The notes under the pieces: model-generated | The model's database searches: none | What the model was told of the DNA's origin: nothing | Seen by the model: only the letters and a program-made list of their open reading frames with translations | DNA from: Natronospirillum operosum | GTDB lineage: Bacteria; Pseudomonadota; Gammaproteobacteria; Pseudomonadales; Natronospirillaceae | Assembly: GCF_004768465.1 (NCBI RefSeq) | Contig: NZ_SRMF01000002.1 | Span: 163,606 to 227,605 of the forward strand | DNA: 64,000 nt | Direction of reading: 5' to 3' | Made by a program: the position numbers and the translations under genes | Shown: positions 52,243 through 61,394 of the stretch, one piece after another | Position numbering within the stretch: position 1 is the first letter of the stretch | Layout: every line of letters starts with the position of its first letter

Positions 52243-53217
52243 TCAGCCCCAGAGCCCCGGGGTCGAAGGATGGACACCGGCCGCGTCAAAATGCAGTGCT
52301 TCCGGTCGATCTTCGGCCAGCAGCAATGGCCCATCCAGATCGGTAATGGCTGCGCCCTGCGCCACCAGCACAGCCGGCGCCATGGCCAGCGAGGACCCCA
52401 CCATGCAGCCCACCATGATGTCATAGCCCTGCCGTTGCGCCTCTGCCTTCAGCGCCAGCGCCTCGGTGAGACCGCCCGTCTTGTCCAGTTTGATATTGAT
52501 CATGTCGTAGCGCCCGGCCAGCGCGGGCAGACTGGCCCGGTCATGGCAGGATTCATCAGCGCACACCGGCAGCGGCCGTTCAATCTCGCCGAGCAGTTCA
52601 TCGTCACCGGCCGGCAGCGGTTGTTCCACCATGGTCACACCGAGCCGCAGCAGGTGCGGCGCCAGATCCTGATAGACCTCGGCCGACCAGCCTTCATTGG
52701 CATCGACAATGATGCGCGACTCCGGCGCCCCGGCCCGCACCGCTTCCAGCCGGGGCATGTCATCCGGTGTGCCCAGCTTGATTTTCAGCAGCGGCCGCTG
52801 CGCATGGCGGCGCGCCGCCGCCTGCATGCGTTCCGGTGTATCCAGCGACAGCGTGAAGGCGGTGATCTCGGGTCCGGGCGCGGCCAGGCCCGCCAGTTGC
52901 CAGACGCGTTGTCCGCGCTGGCGGGCTTCCAGATCCCAGAGTGCACAGTCCACCGCATTGCGCGCGGCGCCGGCAGGCAGCAGGTGCTGCAGCGCGGCGC
53001 GATCAAATTCCGCCGGCAAGCCCTCTATCTGCGCCTGCACCGAGGCCAGGGTTTCATCATAGCGGGCATAGGGCACACATTCACCGCGCCCGATGTGCCC
53101 CCCGGAGGCGATCTCGACCATCAGCACCTCCGCATGTGTGCGCGAACCGCGCGCGATGGTAAAGACCTCGGCCAGCCGAAACGACTGGGTACTGACGCGG
53201 ACCCGGAGCGCACTCAT
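52243..53217 (-). CDS. dgcA: Enolase-superfamily epimerase (N-acetyl-D-glutamate racemase type)
   Basis: 324 residues, dipeptide-epimerase branch of the MLE/enolase superfamily. Catalytic Lys pair in LLKIKLG; Mg2+ ligands in IVDANEGW, VEQPLP and CADESCH; second catalytic Lys in NIKLDKTGG. Next to a DUF1611 (DgcN-type) gene, it is best read as DgcA, which racemises N-acetyl-D-glutamate to the L-form for entry into normal metabolism. By sequence alone, L-Ala-D/L-Glu epimerase would also fit. Ends 32 bp before dat. Confidence 0.82.
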   Translation of the reverse strand: MSALRVRVSTQSFRLAEVFTIARGSRTHAEVLMVEIASGGHIGRGECVPYARYDETLASVQAQIEGLPAEFDRAALQHLLPAGAARNAVDCALWDLEARQRGQRVWQLAGLAAPGPEITAFTLSLDTPERMQAAARRHAQRPLLKIKLGTPDDMPRLEAVRAGAPESRIIVDANEGWSAEVYQDLAPHLLRLGVTMVEQPLPAGDDELLGEIERPLPVCADESCHDRASLPALAGRYDMINIKLDKTGGLTEALALKAEAQRQGYDIMVGCMVGSSLAMAPAVLVAQGAAITDLDGPLLLAEDRPEALHFDAAGVHPSTPGLWG

Positions 53218-53227
53218 GTTCGTGCCC

Positions 53228-54232
53228 TCATGTCAGCGCCTCCAGCGCTTCCACCAGACGCGCGGCCCCATAACGATAGGGGTCCACGGTCGGCAAGCCC
53301 ATGCGGGCTTCGACCTCGGTCAGATATTTCTCCGCCAGTGCTTCGGTCAGGCCGGCGGTATTGACCGAAATACCGACCACCTGGCAGGCCGGGTTGGCGA
53401 TGTGTGCCATCTGCAATGACAGGTCCCGCAGCGCCTCCAGTGACGGCAGCGCATAGCCCGGCAAGCCGCGCATGTGCTCGCGCGTCGGCTCATGGCAGAG
53501 AATCAGGGCATCCGGCTGGCCGCCATGAATCAGCGCCATGGTGACGCCGGAATAGGACACATGGTAGAGCGACCCCTGGCCCTCGATCAGGTCCCAGTGG
53601 TCCGGGTCATTGTCCGGCGTCAGCCATTCCACCGAGCCGGCCATGAAATCCGCCACCACGGCATCCAGCGGAATACCCTCACCGGTGATCAGAATGCCCG
53701 TCTGCCCGGTGGCCCGAAAGCTGGCCTTCATGTGGCGGGCCTTCATCTCGCGGTGCATGGCCAGGCCGGTGTACATCTTGCCCACCGAGCAGTCTGTGCC
53801 CACGGCCAGACAACGCTTGCCGGTTCTCTTCACGCCGTTGGCGATGGGGTATTCCACCTGCGGCACCCGCACATCGAACAACTGCCGACCGTATTTTTCG
53901 GCAGCAGCCGCCAGACACGGCTCATCACGCAGCAGATTATGCAGGCCGGAGGCCAGATCAAAGCCGGTAGCCAGCGCTTCTTCGAGCACGTCCAGCCAGG
54001 CCTCGGAAATCACCCCGCCGCGATTGGCCACCCCGACCACCAGGGTCTCGGCCCCGGCGTCCCGCGCTGCCTGCAGCGTCATCTCGGGCAGACCGAGATC
54101 CGCCTTGCAGCCAGGCAGGCACAACTGCCCCAGTGCATATTCGGGGCGCCAGTCCCTGATACCCTGCGCTACCTTGGCTGCCAGCGCATCAGGCGCATCG
54201 CCGAGAAACAACAGATAGGGTGTCTTGATCAT
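53228..54232 (-). CDS. dgcN: DUF1611 N-acetyltransferase of D-glutamate catabolism
   Basis: 334 residues from the ATG at 54232 (GGAG upstream; an in-frame ATG at 54247 is weaker). DUF1611 landmarks: GVANRGGVIS, ASGLHNLL, the P-loop-like GTDCSVGKMYT and HEPTREHMRGLPG. DgcN acetylates D-glutamate, and the product is racemised by DgcA, encoded 10 bp downstream. The unrelated fold and name often lead to annotation as hypothetical. Divergent from fhs; a CAATT-GCA-AATTG dyad (54265-54277) lies in the shared promoter region. Confidence 0.85.
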   Translation of the reverse strand: MIKTPYLLFLGDAPDALAAKVAQGIRDWRPEYALGQLCLPGCKADLGLPEMTLQAARDAGAETLVVGVANRGGVISEAWLDVLEEALATGFDLASGLHNLLRDEPCLAAAAEKYGRQLFDVRVPQVEYPIANGVKRTGKRCLAVGTDCSVGKMYTGLAMHREMKARHMKASFRATGQTGILITGEGIPLDAVVADFMAGSVEWLTPDNDPDHWDLIEGQGSLYHVSYSGVTMALIHGGQPDALILCHEPTREHMRGLPGYALPSLEALRDLSLQMAHIANPACQVVGISVNTAGLTEALAEKYLTEVEARMGLPTVDPYRYGAARLVEALEALT

Positions 54233-54264
54233 GTTACAGCGCTCCATATTCAGCGACCGGTGGT

Positions 54265-54277
54265 CAATTGCAAATTG
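54265..54277. promoter_or_regulatory. Small dyad in the dgcN/fhs divergent promoter
   Basis: CAATT-GCA-AATTG is a perfect 5-bp dyad with 3-bp spacer between the two divergent genes. It could be a regulator site for either operon; no regulator gene adjoins. Confidence 0.3.
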
Positions 54278-54442
54278 CCCTCATGATAGAGGAGGCTGAG
54301 CAAATAGTCAGGCGCCTTTGGACACGACTCTGTCGTCGGTGGGAAATACCGCCCGCCGCAAACTGCCATGATGCCATCAGGGCAGTTGCTTCGGGTGCCG
54401 CAGGCGGCTTCCATCAACTCAGAACAGACAAGAGGCGCGACC

Positions 54443-56122
54443 ATGGCATCTTTTCCCTCCGACATCGAGATAGCGCGCGGAGCCGACATCAAACCCATCA
54501 CGGAAGTAGCCGCAGGCCTGGACATTCCGGCTGATGCCCTGCTCCAGTACGGCCACTACAAGGCCAAACTGTCCGAACCGTTTCTGCGCCAGACCGGCAG
54601 CCGGGATGACGGCAAGCTGATTCTGGTCACGGCCATCACCCCGACCCCGGCCGGCGAAGGCAAGACCACCACCTCGGTCGGTCTCGGTGATGCGCTCAAC
54701 CGCATCGGCAAGAAGACCATCACCTGCCTGCGCGAGCCCAGCCTGGGCCCCTGCTTTGGCGTCAAGGGCGGTGCGGCCGGGGGCGGCTATGCGCAGGTGA
54801 TTCCGATGGAAGACATCAACCTGCATTTCACCGGCGATTTCCACGCCATCGGCAGCGCCCACAACCTGCTGGCCGCCCTGGTGGACAACCACATTCACTG
54901 GGGCAACGAGCTGAACATCGACCCGCGCCGCATTTATCTGCGCCGGGTGGTGGACATGAACGACCGCGCCCTGCGGCACATCATCAACAGTCTGGGCGGC
55001 GTCGGCAACGGCTATGTGCGCGAGGACGGTTTCGACATCACCGTCGCCTCCGAGGTCATGGCCATCTTCTGTCTGTCGCGCTCACTGCAGGAACTGGAAA
55101 CGCGGCTGGGCAACATCATTGTGGCGCAGACTCGCGACAGGGAACCGGTCACGGCGGCCCAGCTCAAGGCCAATTCGGCCATGACCGTGCTCCTGCGTGA
55201 AGCATTCAGCCCCAATCTGGTGCAAACTCTGGAGAACAACCCGGCCTTTATTCATGGCGGCCCCTTCGCCAATATTGCCCATGGCTGCAACTCAGTGATG
55301 GCCACCACCACCGCCCTGAAGATGGCAGACTATGTGGTGACCGAGGCCGGCTTCGGCGCCGACCTGGGGGCGGAAAAATTCTTCAACATCAAGTGCCGCA
55401 AGGCCGGGCTGCATCCCAATGCGGCTGTGGTGGTGGCCACCGCCCGGGCACTGAAGATGCACGGCGGCGTGGGCAAGGATGACCTCGGCCAGGAGAACGT
55501 CGAGGCAGTGCTGCAGGGCGGCGAAAACCTGGCCCGGCATATCCGCAATGTCAAGACCTTCGGGGTGCCCGTGGTGGTGGCCATCAACCGCTTCCACAAC
55601 GACACCGATGCCGAACTGGCAGCGATTCGCGAGGTGGCCGCCGAACAGGGCGCCGAGGCCTTTGTCTGCACCCACTTTACCGATGGCAGCGCCGGCGCCG
55701 AGGATCTGGCCCGGGCGGTGGCAAAACTGGCCGACAGCGGCGCCAGCCAGTATGCCCCCCTGTACAGCGACGAACTGCCCCTGTGGGAAAAGATCCGCAC
55801 CATTGCCACCACCCTGTATGGCGCCCACGACATCATGGCCAACCAGAAGGTGCGTGATCAGATTCATGAATTCCAGGAGTCGGGCTACGGGCACTTCCCG
55901 ATCTGCATGGCCAAGACGCAGTACAGCTTTTCCACCGACCCGGACCTGAAAGGTGCGCCCTTTGATCATGAGGTGCCGATCCGCGAGGTGCGGCTGTCCG
56001 GCGGTGCCGAATTTCTGGTTGTGGTCTGTGGCGATGTAATGACCATGCCCGGGCTGCCGCGCGTGCCTTCGGCGGAGCATATCGGGCTGGATGCCGAAGG
56101 CAATATTGTGGGACTTTCCTGA
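54443..56122 (+). CDS. fhs: Formate-tetrahydrofolate ligase
   Basis: 559 residues, normal Fhs length, from ATG 54443 (AGAGG upstream; a longer frame to 54368 is rejected). The ATP site [20 protein letters not shown] (about 67-84) and [21 protein letters not shown] are diagnostic; [19 protein letters not shown] and [10 protein letters not shown] follow. Joins formate and THF using ATP, or runs in reverse in C1 oxidation to release formate. Upstream of an mttB-like gene 11 bp away, it belongs to the methyl-group catabolic cluster. Confidence 0.96.
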   Translation: MASFPSDIEIARGADIKPITEVAAGLDIPADALLQYGHYKAKLSEPFLRQTGSRDDGKLILVTAITPTPAGEGKTTTSVGLGDALNRIGKKTITCLREPSLGPCFGVKGGAAGGGYAQVIPMEDINLHFTGDFHAIGSAHNLLAALVDNHIHWGNELNIDPRRIYLRRVVDMNDRALRHIINSLGGVGNGYVREDGFDITVASEVMAIFCLSRSLQELETRLGNIIVAQTRDREPVTAAQLKANSAMTVLLREAFSPNLVQTLENNPAFIHGGPFANIAHGCNSVMATTTALKMADYVVTEAGFGADLGAEKFFNIKCRKAGLHPNAAVVVATARALKMHGGVGKDDLGQENVEAVLQGGENLARHIRNVKTFGVPVVVAINRFHNDTDAELAAIREVAAEQGAEAFVCTHFTDGSAGAEDLARAVAKLADSGASQYAPLYSDELPLWEKIRTIATTLYGAHDIMANQKVRDQIHEFQESGYGHFPICMAKTQYSFSTDPDLKGAPFDHEVPIREVRLSGGAEFLVVVCGDVMTMPGLPRVPSAEHIGLDAEGNIVGLS

Positions 56123-56133
56123 GGAGCATTACC

Positions 56134-57690
56134 ATGACTACCAGAACCCGACGCCGCCGCGGTGGCGGCAGCGCTGATCGCCGGGCCAGAGCGTCCGCTC
56201 CGGTCGACATCGTGCCCTACATTACCCGGCAGATTCCGGTATTCGAGGTGCTGGGCGAGGATGGCCTGGCGCTGATCGAACACAATGCCGACCGCATTCT
56301 GGAAGAGATCGGCATCGAGTTCCGGGGCGACCCGGAAGCGCTCGACCTGTGGCGTCAGGCCGGTGCCGATGTACAGGGAGAACGCGTGCGCATGCCGAAG
56401 GGCCTGTGCCGTCAACTGATTCAGGACCATGCACCACGCGAGTTTACCCAGATTGCGCGGAACCCGGAGCGCAATGTGCAGATCGGCGGCAACAACACGG
56501 TGTTTGCGCCGGCCTATGGCAGCCCCTTTGTGCGCGATCTGGACCAGGGTCGCCGCTATGCGACCATCGAGGACTTCCGCAATTTCGTCAAGCTGGCCTA
56601 CATGACACCCAGCATCCACCATTCGGGCGGCACCATCTGCGAGCCGGTCGACCTGCCGGTGAACAAGCGCCACTTCGACATGGTCTACAGCCATATGAAG
56701 TATTCCGACAAGCCGTTCATGGGGTCGGTCACGCATCCCGAGCGCGCTCAGGACACGGTGGAGATGGCGAAGATACTGTTCGGTGAACGCTGGCTGAACC
56801 CGGAAACGGGCGAGCCCAACACAGCGGTGATCAACCTGATCAACGCCAATTCGCCGATGACCTTCGACGAAACCATGCTGGGGGCGGCCAAGGTCTATGC
56901 GCGCAACAATCAGGCCTGCATCATTTCGCCGTTCATTCTGGCCGGCGCCATGTCGCCGGTAACGGTAGCCGGCACGGCCACCCAGACGCTGGCCGAAGCC
57001 ATGGCCGGCATGGCCTTCTGCCAACTGGTCAAGCCGGGCGCACCGGTGGTGTTCGGCAGCTTTGCCAGTTCCATGTCCATGCAGTCCGGCGCCCCGACCT
57101 TCGGCACCCCCGAGCCGGCTCTGGTGCTGTATGTGATGGCCAATCTGGCGCGGCGTCTGGGCGTGCCGTTCCGTTCCGGCGGCTCCCTGACAGCGTCCAA
57201 GATTCCCGATGCGCAGGCGGCGACGGAAAGCGCCAATACGCTGTTGCCGACCACACTGGCCGGGGTGAACTTTGTGCTGCACGCTGCCGGCTGGCTGGAA
57301 GGCGGCCTGGCTATGGGTTACGAGAAGTTCATTCTGGACACGGACCAGACGGGCATGATGCAGACGCTGCTGAAGGGCGTCGACCTGAGCGAGAACGGTC
57401 AGGCCATGGATGCCATCCACGAGGTGGGGCCGGGCAGCCATTATCTGGGTTGTTCGCACACCCAGGCCAACTTCCAGACGGCGTTCTATCGCTCGACGGT
57501 GGCGGACAACAACAGCTTCGAGCAGTGGGATGCCGACGGCTCACTGGAGGCGGCTCAGCGCGCCAATGCACGCTGGAAGAAGCTGCTGGCGGAGTATGCA
57601 GCCCCCGAGCTCGACCCGGCCGTCGATGCGGCACTGGTGGCCTGGATGGACCAGCGCAAGGCCGAGTTCCCGGACTCCAATATCTCGTGA
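56134..57690 (+). CDS. MttB-superfamily corrinoid methyltransferase (non-pyrrolysine)
   Basis: 518 residues, trimethylamine methyltransferase superfamily. No in-frame TAG is needed: the frame runs straight to TGA, so this is a non-Pyl member like the glycine betaine enzyme MtgB. IEHNADRILEEIGIEF, GGTICEPVDLPV, INANSPMTFDETMLGAAK and HEVGPGSHYLGCSHTQANFQTAFYR are family segments. It transfers a methyl group from a quaternary or tertiary amine to a corrinoid protein; the exact substrate is unknown. The first 25 residues are Arg-rich (TTRTRRRRGGGSADRRARAS), a feature shared with other members of this cluster. Confidence 0.9.
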   Translation: MTTRTRRRRGGGSADRRARASAPVDIVPYITRQIPVFEVLGEDGLALIEHNADRILEEIGIEFRGDPEALDLWRQAGADVQGERVRMPKGLCRQLIQDHAPREFTQIARNPERNVQIGGNNTVFAPAYGSPFVRDLDQGRRYATIEDFRNFVKLAYMTPSIHHSGGTICEPVDLPVNKRHFDMVYSHMKYSDKPFMGSVTHPERAQDTVEMAKILFGERWLNPETGEPNTAVINLINANSPMTFDETMLGAAKVYARNNQACIISPFILAGAMSPVTVAGTATQTLAEAMAGMAFCQLVKPGAPVVFGSFASSMSMQSGAPTFGTPEPALVLYVMANLARRLGVPFRSGGSLTASKIPDAQAATESANTLLPTTLAGVNFVLHAAGWLEGGLAMGYEKFILDTDQTGMMQTLLKGVDLSENGQAMDAIHEVGPGSHYLGCSHTQANFQTAFYRSTVADNNSFEQWDADGSLEAAQRANARWKKLLAEYAAPELDPAVDAALVAWMDQRKAEFPDSNIS

Positions 57691-57699
57691 GGCGGCGGC

Positions 57700-57883
57700 T
57701 GTAGGCTGTGGCCCTCGGCCACGCATGGCGCCGACAGGCGCCCCTTTGTCCGCTACTTGTGGTGCCGGTCGGACCGTTGCCAGGCTCGGGGCTGTCTGAC
57801 CGCCATATGGTGCTCGGTTACCGTCGCCACGCTCGGGCACATGCCCTGTGAGACACGCAAAATACGGCATCCATGCCAGTTCG
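57700..57883 (-). repeat. Repeat insertion between mttB-like and activator genes
   Basis: The 201-bp gap 57691-57891 is filled by repeat units: a GTGGCC-type palindrome (57700-57726) and an inverted half copy of the 97-bp element (about 57821-57883), recognised by CCCTGTGAGACACGCAAAAT. No terminator typical of converging genes is otherwise visible; the repeat hairpin may serve as one. Confidence 0.7.
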
Positions 57884-57891
57884 GAGGCACA

Positions 57892-59925
57892 TCACGCCAC
57901 CCTCCGGCGTCTGCGCCGGCGACGACCACCACCCTCGCTGCCGTCGTCGCGCTCGATGAACCGGGGTTCGGGCAGGGTGAACCTGCCGCGCAGGTGGGGA
58001 AAGCCGTCGGTCTTGTGCGGTATCGCCATCGCATTGATGAAGTGCTCCTGAAACCGGGGTTCGACGGCGGTTTCGATCTTCTCCACCTGCTGCACCTGAT
58101 CCTCTATTTCCAGCCGCGCCTTCTTGTTCAGCAGCGCAATGCGCGCGCCGGTGCTGGCCGCGTTGCCCACCGACTTGACGTTCTCCAGCGGACAGTCCGG
58201 AATCATGCCCAGCACCATGGCGTATTTGACATCGATGTGGCTGCCGAAGGCCCCGGCCAGGCCGATCCGCTCCACCGAATCCACACCCAGCTTGTCCATC
58301 AGCAGCCGGATGCCGGCATAAAGCGCCGCCTTGGCCAGTTGAATGGCGCGCACGTCATTCTGGGTAATGCTCAGGGTGCGATCGTCGCTCTGATCCAGTA
58401 CATAGGACCAGGTACGGCCATCGGCCACGATGCGCTCACTGCGCGCCGCCAGACTGCCGTCGATGATGCCGTCCTGAGTGATGATGCCGGCCAGATACAG
58501 CTCGGCCATCACCTCGATGATGCCGGAACCACAGATGCCGGTAACGCCTGTTTTCTGTACCACCGCGTCAAACCCCGGCTCGTTGGACCAAAGATCACTG
58601 CCGATAACCTTGAAACGCGGCTCAAGCGTATCCGGGTCGATACGCACCCGTTCGATGGCGCCGTTGGCCGCGCGCTGCCCGCAGCTGATCTGGGCGCCCT
58701 CGAAGGCCGGGCCGGTGGGGCTGGAACAGGCCAGCACCCGCTCGCGGTTGCCCAGCACGATTTCGGCATTGGTGCCGACATCAACCAGCAGCGTCAGTTC
58801 TTCCGTCAGGTAGGGTGTCTCCGACAGTATGATGGCCGCCGTATCGGCACCCACATGGCCGGCGATGCAGGGCAGCACATAGACCCGTGCATTGGGGTGA
58901 ATGAACAGATCGAGCTCGGTAGCCTGCAGGCCGGACACACTGTCGCCGGTGGCCAGCGCAAAGGGCGCGCCGCCCAGTTCGATCGGGTTCACGCCCAGCA
59001 GCAGGTGATGCATGATGGGGTTGCCGACAAAGGTGGCCTCGATGATTTCGGTCAGGGCAATGCCGGCCTCGGTGGCCAGATCCAGCGCCAGATCATTGAT
59101 CGCCTGGCGCACTTCACGCGTCATGTCCTCGTTGCCGCCCGGGTTCATCATCACGTAGGACACCCGGCTCATCAGATCTTCACCATAGCGGATCTGCGGA
59201 TTCATGCGCCCGGCCGAGGCCACGACCTCACCGCTCTGCAGGTTGCACAGGTGGGCGGCGATGGTGGTGGAACCCACATCCACCGCCATGCCGTAGATGC
59301 GGCTCTGAAAGCCGGGCCAGACGGCAATGATGCGCTGGTCGTCATAGATGGCGGCGGTGACCTTCCAGTCGCCGGTGCGCAGCGCGGCCTGAATTTCCTG
59401 TACCACGCGGATGTCCGACCACAGATTCTCCAGCCGCCATTCGAAGTCCAGAGCCTCCTTGAGGCGGCGCAGGTCGGAGGTGGGCAGGTGCATGTCGGGC
59501 TGCTGCACTTCGACATAATAGAGGCGAATCATGGGGTCGAGTTCGATGTCGAACACCTCGGCCCGCTTGCGCACGATCTGGCGGTGCACCTGACTTTCCG
59601 GCGGCACGTCAATGACGCAGTTGCCCTGCAACTGCGAGGAACAGCTCAGGCGCCGCCCGGGCTTGAGTTCGCCGCGGCGGCGAATGTAGGCCTGTTCGTT
59701 CTCGGCGACCGGGCTCAGGCTGTCGGCGCGCGAAGATATGCCGTGCTTGGAGAACTCGCCTTCACAGACCGTGACCTGACAGCGCCCGCACAGGCCACGG
59801 CCGCCGCAGACGGAATCGATGTCCACGCCCAGAGCACGCGCCGCCTGCAGCAACGGCGTGCCTACCGGAAAGCGCCCGCGCCGCCCGGAGGGGGTAAATA
59901 CAACCAGCGCGTCCTGTTCCGACAT
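57892..59925 (-). CDS. Reductive activator of corrinoid proteins (ASKHA/2Fe-2S)
   Basis: 677 residues from ATG 59925 (GCAGGAG upstream); extension to 60093 would run through repeats. An N-terminal plant-type ferredoxin domain has Cys ligands C40, C46, C49 and about C95 (CGGRGLCGRC ... LSCSSQ). A middle domain (about 100-200) precedes an ASKHA ATPase fold with VDVGSTTIAAHLCNL and LLVDVGTNAEIVLGN. Uses ATP and electrons to return oxidised Co(II) corrinoid to Co(I). The C-terminus has a striking GGGRRRRRRRRVA tail. It opens the left end of the minus-strand C1 gene set, but repeats separate it from the methyltransferase gene. Confidence 0.9.
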   Translation of the reverse strand: MSEQDALVVFTPSGRRGRFPVGTPLLQAARALGVDIDSVCGGRGLCGRCQVTVCEGEFSKHGISSRADSLSPVAENEQAYIRRRGELKPGRRLSCSSQLQGNCVIDVPPESQVHRQIVRKRAEVFDIELDPMIRLYYVEVQQPDMHLPTSDLRRLKEALDFEWRLENLWSDIRVVQEIQAALRTGDWKVTAAIYDDQRIIAVWPGFQSRIYGMAVDVGSTTIAAHLCNLQSGEVVASAGRMNPQIRYGEDLMSRVSYVMMNPGGNEDMTREVRQAINDLALDLATEAGIALTEIIEATFVGNPIMHHLLLGVNPIELGGAPFALATGDSVSGLQATELDLFIHPNARVYVLPCIAGHVGADTAAIILSETPYLTEELTLLVDVGTNAEIVLGNRERVLACSSPTGPAFEGAQISCGQRAANGAIERVRIDPDTLEPRFKVIGSDLWSNEPGFDAVVQKTGVTGICGSGIIEVMAELYLAGIITQDGIIDGSLAARSERIVADGRTWSYVLDQSDDRTLSITQNDVRAIQLAKAALYAGIRLLMDKLGVDSVERIGLAGAFGSHIDVKYAMVLGMIPDCPLENVKSVGNAASTGARIALLNKKARLEIEDQVQQVEKIETAVEPRFQEHFINAMAIPHKTDGFPHLRGRFTLPEPRFIERDDGSEGGGRRRRRRRRVA

Positions 59926-60479
59926 GTCTGTTCTCCTGCCCGAATTGATTGGCCGCCTTGTTTGTAGGCTGTGGCCCTTGGCCACGCACTGCACCAAAGC
60001 GGCGGAAGGCACCGTACCTATGCCGCCTGCTGCGGGGTACCCTGACCGCAGACACGCAAAAAACGGCATCCATGCCAGCTCGACTGCGCACATCCATGTG
60101 CGCAGACGGTCTGCGGATCAGGGCACCGCCGCGCGGCGGCCGCACCCTCAGTGCCACCGTCTGCCACCTCTCTGTAGCGAGGGACGCAAGTCCCGACTGG
60201 GCCCGCATGAAGGGCAGCTTCCGCCGCCCATCGCGACTCGCGTCGCTCGCTACATGAGCACGGGGCGGCATTCATGGAGTCGCCTGCCGGGTGCATGCAT
60301 TGTGAGACCGTTTGCGGCCAGGGACGGCCGCAACCGAGCTGGCATGGATGCCGTTTTTTGCGTGTCTCACAGGCATGTACCCGAGCCTGGCGACGGTCCG
60401 ACTGGCACCCGGTCTACCGATGGCCTCGGTGTCTATGCGTGGCCAAGGGCCACAGCCTACAGGGTGGCACTGCCTGACT
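59926..60479. repeat. Repeat block between activator and methyltransferase genes
   Basis: 554 bp without a gene. Two inverted copies of a GTGGCC-type unit (59963-59988 and 60436-60461) bound it. Inside lie an inverted half copy of the 97-bp element (about 60045-60090), the CTGCGGATCAGGGCACC unit (about 60113), an inverted pair of GTAGCGAG-type units (60176-60203 and 60226-60253), and a full copy of the 97-bp element (about 60289-60384). It looks like a composite repeat that entered an operon. Confidence 0.7.
60289..60384 (+). repeat. 97-bp inverted-repeat element, copy C
   Basis: Same nested-hairpin design as 11622-11718: TGTGAGAC and GTCTCACA outer arms, the TTGCGGCC/GGCCGCAA inner hairpin, and a GCCGTTTTTTGC segment between. 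A few arm mismatches. Inserted between cluster genes. Confidence 0.8.
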
Positions 60480-61394
60480 TTAAGCCGAAGCCCGCCGCCG
60501 CCGGGTCTGGCGGCGGCCGCGGCCAGCGCTGCCGTCAGCATTGGCCGCCGGCGGTTCGCGGAACTTCTGAATCCAGCGCCCGCAGTCCGGGTCGTGCCCC
60601 ATCAGCACATCCGCCCCCATGATCGACGTCATGATCTCGGCATGCAGCGGATTGGTGATCGCCGACGTCATGCCGGAGGCAATGGCCATGCTCATGAAGG
60701 ACGCATTGATGCCATTGCGGTTGGGCAGCCCGAAGCTCACATTCGACGCCCCGCAGGTGGTGTTCACCTTCAGTTCCCGCTGCAGTCGATAGCACAGCTC
60801 GAACACCTGCCGCCCCGCCGTGCGCACCGCCCCGATCGGCATCACCAGCGGGTCCACCACCACATCACTGGCCGGGATGCCGTAATCCGCCGCCCGCTCC
60901 ACTATTCTTTTCGCTATCGAAAACCGCACCTCCGGATCTTCCGAAATGCCGGTTTCATCATTGCTGATCGCCACCACCGCCGCACCGTACTTCTTCACCA
61001 GTGGCAGCACCGCTTCCATGCTCTCCTCTTCTCCGGTCACCGAATTGACCAGCGCCTTGCCCTGATAGACCTCCAGACCCGACTTGAGTGCATCACGAAC
61101 CGAGGAATCAATCGACAGCGGCACATCGGTCAGCGACTGCACCAGCTTGATGGTTGCGGCCAGAATCGCCGGCTCATCTGCCAGTGGAATACCGGCATTG
61201 ACGTCAAGCATGTGTGCACCGGCGGCAATCTGGGCGCGCGCATCCTGTTCCACCCGGGAAAAGTCCCCGGCCGCCATTTCGGCCGCCAGTTGCTTGCGGC
61301 CGGTCGGGTTGATGCGTTCCCCAATCACCACAAAGGGGCGATCAAAGCCGATAACGACCTCTTTCCTGTGTGAACTGATGATGGTGTCGGTCAT
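60480..61394 (-). CDS. Methyltetrahydrofolate:corrinoid methyltransferase
   Basis: 304 residues, pterin-binding TIM barrel of the DHPS/AcsE/MtgA type. VIGERINPTGRKQL and AAGAHMLDVNAGIPLADEP contact the pterin; LSIDSSVRDAL and ISNDETGISEDPEVR follow. Passes the methyl group from the corrinoid protein to THF (in the catabolic direction). The C-terminal 20 residues are Arg-rich (AGRGRRQTRRRRASA). ATG 61394 overlaps the MTHFR stop by 4 bp, coupling it to that gene. Confidence 0.9.
   Translation of the reverse strand: MTDTIISSHRKEVVIGFDRPFVVIGERINPTGRKQLAAEMAAGDFSRVEQDARAQIAAGAHMLDVNAGIPLADEPAILAATIKLVQSLTDVPLSIDSSVRDALKSGLEVYQGKALVNSVTGEEESMEAVLPLVKKYGAAVVAISNDETGISEDPEVRFSIAKRIVERAADYGIPASDVVVDPLVMPIGAVRTAGRQVFELCYRLQRELKVNTTCGASNVSFGLPNRNGINASFMSMAIASGMTSAITNPLHAEIMTSIMGADVLMGHDPDCGRWIQKFREPPAANADGSAGRGRRQTRRRRASA

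Noticed and set aside
54278-54442. Possible riboswitch in the fhs leader
   Set aside because: Several short stems can be drawn (for example CGAC-TCT-GTCG, CTGCC...GGCAG), but the conserved boxes of glycine, cobalamin, THF, SAM or SAH riboswitches are not seen.
56134-57690. Pyrrolysine-containing methyltransferase
   Set aside because: The frame has no internal TAG codon, so it belongs to the non-pyrrolysine MttB-like group.
59926-60093. N-terminal extension of the corrinoid activator
   Set aside because: The added 56 residues are translated from dispersed repeats; the ATG at 59925 has a good GCAGGAG site and starts directly at the ferredoxin domain.
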